From DASUXA01 sp036378155 (GTDB lineage Bacteria > Actinomycetota > Actinomycetes > Mycobacteriales > Micromonosporaceae), in NCBI GenBank assembly GCA_036378155.1, contig DASUXA010000098.1:1-24759 (forward strand): a stretch of DNA of 24,759 nucleotides. The letters are read 5' to 3'. The position numbers were made by a program, and so were the translations under genes. Each line of letters starts with the position of its first letter. The first letter of the stretch is position 1. The notes under the pieces were generated by a model. The model did not search any database and had not been told where the DNA came from. It worked only from the letters and a program-made list of their open reading frames with translations. Shown in pieces: positions 20,367-24,759 of this stretch.

Positions 20367-22058
20367 ATGACGATCTCGACCGTGGGCCAGCTCGCTGTGC
20401 CCGTCGAGTTCGTCCACGGGGACACCACGTGCGGCGACGTCGCCGCCCTGTTCCATGCCCGCCCGCGCCTGCCGTCGGTCGTGGTCGCGCATGGCGAACG
20501 CCTCGGTGTCCTCACCCGCGACCGGTTCTACCGGCTCACCACCGACGACGCGGTACCCGCCTCGAGCACCCTCGCCGACCCGCAGGTGGACGCCGCGATC
20601 GACTGGGCGGCGCTGCGGCTCCCCGCCTCGACACCCCTGTCCGTCGCGTTCCGGGTCGCCCGCGACCGTCCGATCGAGCAGCGGTACGACGACCTGCTGG
20701 TCGACACCCCGACCGGTGTCGCCCAGGTACCCGTGGCACAGCTGTTCGACGTCGCCGCCGAAGGCTTCGCCCAGCAGGCCGAACACGACGAGCTGACCGG
20801 GCTCACCAATCGCGGGCCGTTCATCGCACGGTTGACCTCGGCATGCGCGGACGCGAACGCGGGCGGGCGGCGGGTCGCGGTCAGCATCGTCGACCTCGAC
20901 CGGCTGAAACCGATCAACGACGCGTTCGGGCACCAGCTAGGCGACGCCGTGCTGGTCGCGGTGGCTCGCCGGTTGTCCGCGAGCGTCGGTCCGGACGACC
21001 TGGTCGCCCGCATCGGCGGCGACGAGTTCGCGATCCTGTCCCGACCCGCGCACCACGTGTCGCCCGACATCGTCGCCGACGCCACCGGCGACCGGTGGCG
21101 ACGCGCGGTGGCGACCGCCGACCCGAGTCTGGGACCCGGCACGTACACGTCGGCGAGCGTCGGCGTCGCGGTCTCCGGTACCACGGCCGACGCCCGCTCG
21201 CTGCTGACCGCCGCCGACCGGGCGATGTACCGGGCGAAACAGGCAGGCGGCAACCGCGTGGTGGTGCAGAGCGGTGTGGAGGCCCGGTACGCGTCGACGG
21301 TCCTGGTCGCCGACGACGGTCAGCCCCGGATGATGTACCGACCGATCGTGCGCGTCGACACCGGTCGCGTGGACGCGCTGCTCGCCGAAGCGCGCTGGCC
21401 GCGCGAGTTGATCGGGCGGGCGGTCGCCAGCCGGGCGTCGGACGGAGCCGACGACGACCGGGTACCGGCGGCGGACCGGTGGACCCTGCACACGGTATGC
21501 GCCGATCTGCTGTGGTTCGACGACCGCCTGGGATCGGCCGCACCGGCCAGCGTGAACGTCCCGCTGTCACCGGCGGCCCTGCTCGCCGCCTTCGACGACG
21601 CGGTGATCGACGCCCTCGCCGACGCCGAACTGCCCGCGCACCGGCTGCGCCTGCAGATACCGTCCTGTGCCGACCTGGACGTGCTGACCTCGGCGGAGGC
21701 CCGGTTGAGGCGGCTGCGGCGGTACGGCGTGGGCCTCGCGCTGGACACCGTCGGTACCGGTTCCAGCTGCCTGCACGCCCTGTCGATCGTGCAGACCAGC
21801 CGGATGCGTCTCGACCCGGCTCTGGTCGCCGGGATGGTCACCAACCCGCGCGACCACGACGTGGTCCACATGCTCGCGGTGCTCGCCCGGGGCATCGGTG
21901 TCGAGGTCACGGCGACCGGGGTGGACACCGAGGACCAGTACACCGCCGTGGTCGGACTGGGCGTCGACCTCGTCGAAGGCGCGTACGTCGGGGTGCCGCG
22001 CGAACGGGGCGCGCTGGCGGAACTACTCGCCGGCGAGCCCTGTGCGCCGTCCTCGTAG
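20367..22058 (+). CDS. GGDEF diguanylate cyclase with degenerate EAL domain
   Basis: The 563-aa soluble protein has an N-terminal CBS-like region (about 10-130, with LPSVVVAHGERLGVLTRDRF at 35-54), a GGDEF domain (about 138-300) with the intact active site ARIGGDEFAIL at 214-224 and Asp177 in SIVDLDRLK, and a C-terminal EAL-like domain (about 323-552). GGDEF enzymes make cyclic di-GMP. The inhibitory RxxD site is replaced by GPDD (208-211), so product inhibition is probably lost. The EAL half lacks the catalytic set: the ExLxR, DDFG and AEGVE motifs read as LAEARW, DTVGTG and ATGVDT. It is therefore probably non-hydrolytic, perhaps a binding or dimer module. AAAGGA about 10 nt before ATG 20367 is the ribosome site. 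Confidence 0.87.
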   Translation: MTISTVGQLAVPVEFVHGDTTCGDVAALFHARPRLPSVVVAHGERLGVLTRDRFYRLTTDDAVPASSTLADPQVDAAIDWAALRLPASTPLSVAFRVARDRPIEQRYDDLLVDTPTGVAQVPVAQLFDVAAEGFAQQAEHDELTGLTNRGPFIARLTSACADANAGGRRVAVSIVDLDRLKPINDAFGHQLGDAVLVAVARRLSASVGPDDLVARIGGDEFAILSRPAHHVSPDIVADATGDRWRRAVATADPSLGPGTYTSASVGVAVSGTTADARSLLTAADRAMYRAKQAGGNRVVVQSGVEARYASTVLVADDGQPRMMYRPIVRVDTGRVDALLAEARWPRELIGRAVASRASDGADDDRVPAADRWTLHTVCADLLWFDDRLGSAAPASVNVPLSPAALLAAFDDAVIDALADAELPAHRLRLQIPSCADLDVLTSAEARLRRLRRYGVGLALDTVGTGSSCLHALSIVQTSRMRLDPALVAGMVTNPRDHDVVHMLAVLARGIGVEVTATGVDTEDQYTAVVGLGVDLVEGAYVGVPRERGALAELLAGEPCAPSS

Positions 22059-22075
22059 CGCCTGCCCGTACAGGT

Positions 22076-22124
22076 CCTGACCGTGCCGGATCCGGCGGGG
22101 AGTACCGGATTCGGCACGGTCAGG
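22076..22124. terminator. Bidirectional hairpin terminator between GGDEF and glutamate-cysteine-ligase-like genes
   Basis: 20-bp stem (22076-22095 with 22105-22124) with one G-U pair and a 9-nt loop, between convergent stop codons. Confidence 0.85.
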
Positions 22125-22132
22125 AGATCCGG

Positions 22133-23632
22133 TCACACCGGTGTCCACTCGTGCACCGGCGTGTTGCTGTGCATCCGGTCCATGTACTCGCGCAGCACGA
22201 TGCCCAGCGCGTCCCGGCGCCCGCAGCGGTCCCGGCGTTCCAGCCGGTGCAGCGCGTCCGCCAGCCAACTCGCGCCGTTGCGCCCGGTCAGGCAGCGCTG
22301 CTCGACGACACCGAGCAGGCGGTGCCGGTCGCCGGGGTCCACACCCCAACGCTCCAGCCCCTCGTGCGCCAGCGGCAGCAGCCGGCGCAGCACGAGCTCG
22401 GTCGCCGGCACGTACCCCAGCCCCGGCCAGAACACCTGCGCGTCGATACCGTCGCGCGCCGCGCGGTGGAAGTTCTCCTCGGCGGCGCTGAACGACATCT
22501 GCGACCACACCGGCCGGTCCGCCTCGGCGAGCATCCGAACCAACCCGAAGTAGAAGACGCCGTTGGCGAGGGTATCGACCACGGTGGGTCCGGACGGCAG
22601 CACCCGGTTCTCCACCCGCAGATGGGGGCGACCGTGCACCACGTCGTACACCGGGCGGTTCCACCGGTAGATCGTGCCGTTGTGCAGCCGCAACTCGGCG
22701 AGGTTCGGGGTGTCGCCACGGGCGAGCACCTCGACCGGGTCGTCGTCCTCGCACACCGGCAACAGCGCCGGGAAGTACCGCACGTTCTCCTCGAACAGGT
22801 CGAAGATGGACGTGATCCACCGCTCCCCGAACCACACGCGCGGGCGCACGCCCTGGTTCTTCAACTCCTCGGGGCGGGTGTCAGTTGCCTGCTGGAACAA
22901 GGGAATCCGGGTCTCGTGCCACAGCGCTTTGCGCAAGAGGAAAGGAGAGTTGGCGGCAATTGCCACCTGGACGCCCGCGAGGCACTGCGCCGCGTTCCAA
23001 TGCGACGCGAACTCCTCCGGCGGCACTTGAAGGTGCAACTGCGCGGACGTGCACGCCGCCTCCGGCAGGATCGAGTCGGCCGAACTGCGCAGCCGTTCGC
23101 CGCGCTGGCCGGGGATCGCCGGTCCTTCCATGGACAGCACCATGTCCTCGCCGCGGGCGGCGAAGATCTGGTCGTTCAGCCGGGCGTAGCGCGCGTTCGT
23201 CGACAGCCAGCGGGCCTTGAAGTGTTCGTTCCGCAACGTCGGCAGCATGCCGATCATCACGAGCGTCGCGCCCGCGTCCTGCGCTTTGAGGTTCGCGTCG
23301 GCGAGCGACGTGCGCAGCTCTGCCTCCAGCTGGCTCGCCTGGTCACCGGACAGTGGCCGGGGCAGCACGTTCAGTTCCAGGTTGTGCTGACCGAGCTCCG
23401 TCGTGAACGACGGGTCGTCGAGCTTCTCCAGCACCACGGTGTTGGCCATCGCGGGCTGCAGCGCGTCGTCGACCAGGTTCAGCTCGACCTCGAGCCCTAT
23501 CTGCGGTGGTGAAGTGGAGAAACCGCCCTCCGTGAGCATTCTCGCCAGGGCGTCCAGACAACGCTGGACCTTCAAGCGGTAACGCTGGCGAGCCGACCGA
23601 TCGAACGTGCCGGCCGCGACATCCTGTCCCAT
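22133..23632 (-). CDS. Glutamate-cysteine ligase family (GCS2-like) carboxylate-amine ligase
   Basis: The 499-aa protein belongs to the glutamate-cysteine ligase superfamily. The Glu-rich metal/ATP motif IGLEVELNLVD lies at 45-55, ELGQHNLELNVLPRPLSG at 79-96, and further conserved stretches include STNARYARLNDQIFAARGED, AACTSAQLHLQVPPEEF and HLRVENRVLPSGPTVVD. The family couples glutamate to an amine using ATP. The actual product in actinobacteria, which use mycothiol and ergothioneine rather than glutathione, cannot be fixed; a gamma-glutamyl-amine product is possible. ATG 23632 was chosen for the GGGAGGGG ribosome site; the open frame extends 17 codons upstream without one. It is divergent from the TrmH gene, with GTTAC repeats in the shared gap. 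Confidence 0.85.
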   Translation of the reverse strand: MGQDVAAGTFDRSARQRYRLKVQRCLDALARMLTEGGFSTSPPQIGLEVELNLVDDALQPAMANTVVLEKLDDPSFTTELGQHNLELNVLPRPLSGDQASQLEAELRTSLADANLKAQDAGATLVMIGMLPTLRNEHFKARWLSTNARYARLNDQIFAARGEDMVLSMEGPAIPGQRGERLRSSADSILPEAACTSAQLHLQVPPEEFASHWNAAQCLAGVQVAIAANSPFLLRKALWHETRIPLFQQATDTRPEELKNQGVRPRVWFGERWITSIFDLFEENVRYFPALLPVCEDDDPVEVLARGDTPNLAELRLHNGTIYRWNRPVYDVVHGRPHLRVENRVLPSGPTVVDTLANGVFYFGLVRMLAEADRPVWSQMSFSAAEENFHRAARDGIDAQVFWPGLGYVPATELVLRRLLPLAHEGLERWGVDPGDRHRLLGVVEQRCLTGRNGASWLADALHRLERRDRCGRRDALGIVLREYMDRMHSNTPVHEWTPV

Positions 23633-23685
23633 ACCGCCCCTCCCAGCCGATCCGAGCAGTCGGCGTGTGCGCGGGAAGTTCAACC

Positions 23686-23781
23686 GTTACATACGGCGGA
23701 AGCTGTTACTAGGGGCCAAAAAGGTGCATCGTTTCCCGTCGGTTGTTACGCAGAGCAAGACGTGCGTGTGCCCCACGTAAC
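23686..23781. repeat. Repeated GTTAC words in the divergent promoter region
   Basis: GTTAC occurs at 23686, 23705 and 23745 in direct orientation (offsets 19 and 40) and as GTAAC at 23777. In a short, unusually A/T-rich stretch this spacing, near two and four helical turns, suggests binding sites. No factor can be named. Confidence 0.3.
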
Positions 23782-23810
23782 ACTTTCTCACGGTGTGGAA
23801 CCATGATTGC

Positions 23811-24590
23811 GTGATAGAGGTGACCGACCCGGACGACCCGCGGCTCGACGAGTACCGCTTCCTCCGCACCGCCGACCGCAGGCCGGACCGGCCGGGCGGG
23901 CTGGGGCTCGTGATCGCCGAGGGCACGATCGCCGTGAGCCGGATGCTCGCGTCGCGCTATCCCCTGCGTTCGATGCTCGGCGTCCGGCGGAAGCTCGAGA
24001 CCCTGCCGCCGGTCGACGCGCCGGTGTACGTGACGACCGCCGAGGTGATGGCCGAGGTGATCGGCTTCCACCTGAACCGCGGCGTGCTCGCGATGGCCGA
24101 CCGGCCGGAGCCGCTGTCTGTCTCGTCCGTGATAGACGGTGCGCGGCGGCTGGCCGTGCTGGAGGGCGTCGGTGACCACGAGAACCTCGGCGCCCTGTTC
24201 CGCAACGCCGCCGCGCTCGGCGTCGACGGGGTGCTGCTCGGCGCCGGCTGCAGCGACCCGCTGTACCGGCGCAGCGTCCGCGTCTCCATGGGACATGTGC
24301 TCGCCGTGCCGTTCACCACGCTGTCGCCGTGGCCTGACGGGCTGAAGGTGTTGCGCGACAACGGCTTCACCGTGATGGCGCTCACGCCGTCCGGCGCGGC
24401 GGACCTGTCGTCGGTCGAGCCGCCCGCGAAGGCCGCGGTGATGCTCGGCTCGGAGGGGCCGGGGCTCACGCCGGAGGCGATCGCGGCGGCGGACGTGGCG
24501 GTCAAGATCCCCATGGCGGGTGGCGTCGACTCACTCAATGTGGCGACGGCGGGTGCGGTCGCCTTCTACGCTCTCGGGGCGGGCCGATAG
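23811..24590 (+). CDS. TrmH/SpoU-family RNA 2'-O-methyltransferase
   Basis: The 259-aa protein is a SPOUT-class methyltransferase that adds a methyl group to ribose 2'-OH in rRNA or tRNA. The N-terminal substrate-binding domain includes VIAEGTIAVSRML at 34-46. The three knotted-fold motifs are present: motif 1 HENLGALFRNAAALGVDGVL at 123-142 (Asn125, Arg131), motif 2 AAVMLGSEGPGLT at 208-220 (Glu215), motif 3 IPMAGGVDSLNVATAGAVAF at 233-252. The GTG at 23811 gives the family's short start (VIEVTDPDDPRLDEY) and has no clear Shine-Dalgarno sequence; CATGAT just upstream could be the -10 of a leaderless promoter. A second GTG at 23820 is possible. The target nucleotide is unknown. Confidence 0.92.
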   Translation: MIEVTDPDDPRLDEYRFLRTADRRPDRPGGLGLVIAEGTIAVSRMLASRYPLRSMLGVRRKLETLPPVDAPVYVTTAEVMAEVIGFHLNRGVLAMADRPEPLSVSSVIDGARRLAVLEGVGDHENLGALFRNAAALGVDGVLLGAGCSDPLYRRSVRVSMGHVLAVPFTTLSPWPDGLKVLRDNGFTVMALTPSGAADLSSVEPPAKAAVMLGSEGPGLTPEAIAAADVAVKIPMAGGVDSLNVATAGAVAFYALGAGR

Positions 24591-24605
24591 TTTCGGAAGG
24601 TGTCG

Positions 24606-24759
24606 ATGTCGGGGATACAGCTGCGCGCGAACGGCGAGCGTGCGGTCCTGGTCGGTGACGACGGTGTCGCGGTCACCGAGCCGGGCCGCCTGCCGCTGGG
24701 TGTCGAGCTGACCGACGCGCTGCACGAGTGGGCGAAGGTGGCGGCGGCGGTCCGGCGCG
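24606..24759 (+). CDS. Small unknown protein, start only (possibly DUF2537-like)
   Basis: The gene runs off the window; 51 codons are seen, beginning MSGIQLRANGERAVLVGDDG and continuing with ELTDALHEWAKVAAAVRR. GGAAGG (24595-24600) is spaced 5 nt from ATG 24606; a GTG at 24600 overlaps that site. It follows the TrmH gene by 15 nt and is probably in the same operon. The pattern (short beta hairpin, then an ELxxWAxV helix) recalls DUF2537, a small actinobacterial family, but the rest is missing and this is a weak call. Confidence 0.6.
   Translation, partial: MSGIQLRANGERAVLVGDDGVAVTEPGRLPLGVELTDALHEWAKVAAAVRR

Noticed and set aside
20429..23512. A 1027-codon open frame on the + strand spanning the GGDEF gene and the opposite-strand GCS-like gene.
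   Set aside because: Out of frame with two well-supported genes and composed of Arg/Gly/Pro/Val-rich shadow sequence; an artefact of high GC with few stop codons.
1..24759. CRISPR array, tRNA/rRNA, insertion sequence or prophage.
   Set aside because: No regularly spaced repeats, cloverleaf sequences, transposase or phage structural genes were seen; the repeats found are two short in-gene tandem duplications and hairpins.

Overview
The window is chromosomal DNA of a high-GC Actinomycetota (filamentous-actinomycete type). This rests on the very high G+C with C/G third positions, AGGAGG-type ribosome sites, frequent GTG starts and ATGA stop/start overlaps. The gene content fits as well: an aa3 oxidase subunit I tail, an ECF42 sigma factor with a DGPF partner, an Rv2629/Balon-type factor, DUF3140, an Acg-type nitroreductase and PIG-V/GT-C mannosyltransferases. 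A Micromonosporaceae-like host is my guess, not shown. I see no tRNA, rRNA, CRISPR, IS element or phage gene.

Layout. 2-241 is the 3' end of ctaD (+), ended by a perfect hairpin. 296-3428 (-) is a three-gene surface-glycan operon: family 2 glycosyltransferase, NAD-dependent epimerase/dehydratase, membrane acyltransferase. 3684-4583 (+) is an 8-TM protein of unknown function. 4683-6298 (+) is a DGPF (YCII) protein overlapping an ECF42 sigma factor that carries the only in-frame TTA codon I found. 6328-6852 (-) is a DUF1360 membrane protein.

6998-12398 is a compact stress/dormancy block: SRPBCC protein plus GAF/SpoIIE-type PP2C phosphatase (+); a 77-aa helical protein plus an 89-aa acidic protein (-); two hydrophilic microproteins plus an MBL-fold hydrolase (-); and, divergently, a Balon/Rv2629-type ribosome hibernation factor homologue plus a 62-aa acidic protein and DUF3140 (+). 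Every one of these four operons has a sigma-B/sigma-F type promoter (GTTT or GTTA, 14-15 nt, GGGTAC/G) at its front. The same element precedes a 95-aa protein (19153) and, with a 16-nt spacer and a long hairpin-containing leader, the envelope operon at 12551-17058. I read this as a local alternative-sigma regulon and regard it as the main discovery candidate.

12551-17058 (-) is PIG-V-like mannosyltransferase, FAD-dependent oxidoreductase, GT39/PMT-like transferase. 17409-17977 (+) is a BrnT-like toxin/RHH antitoxin pair with a perfect 14-bp palindrome at its promoter. 18029-19057 (+) is an Acg-family nitroreductase. 19658-20131 (-) is a universal stress protein, divergent from a GGDEF protein with a degenerate EAL domain (20367-22058, +). 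22133-23632 (-) is a glutamate-cysteine-ligase-family enzyme, divergent from a TrmH/SpoU rRNA/tRNA methyltransferase (23811-24590, +), followed by the start of a small unknown gene.

Two window-scale signals stand out: the repeated sigma-B-like promoter architecture, and a strong excess of the palindrome GGTACC (core GTAC), densest at about 4.3-11.9 kb and absent from several other stretches.
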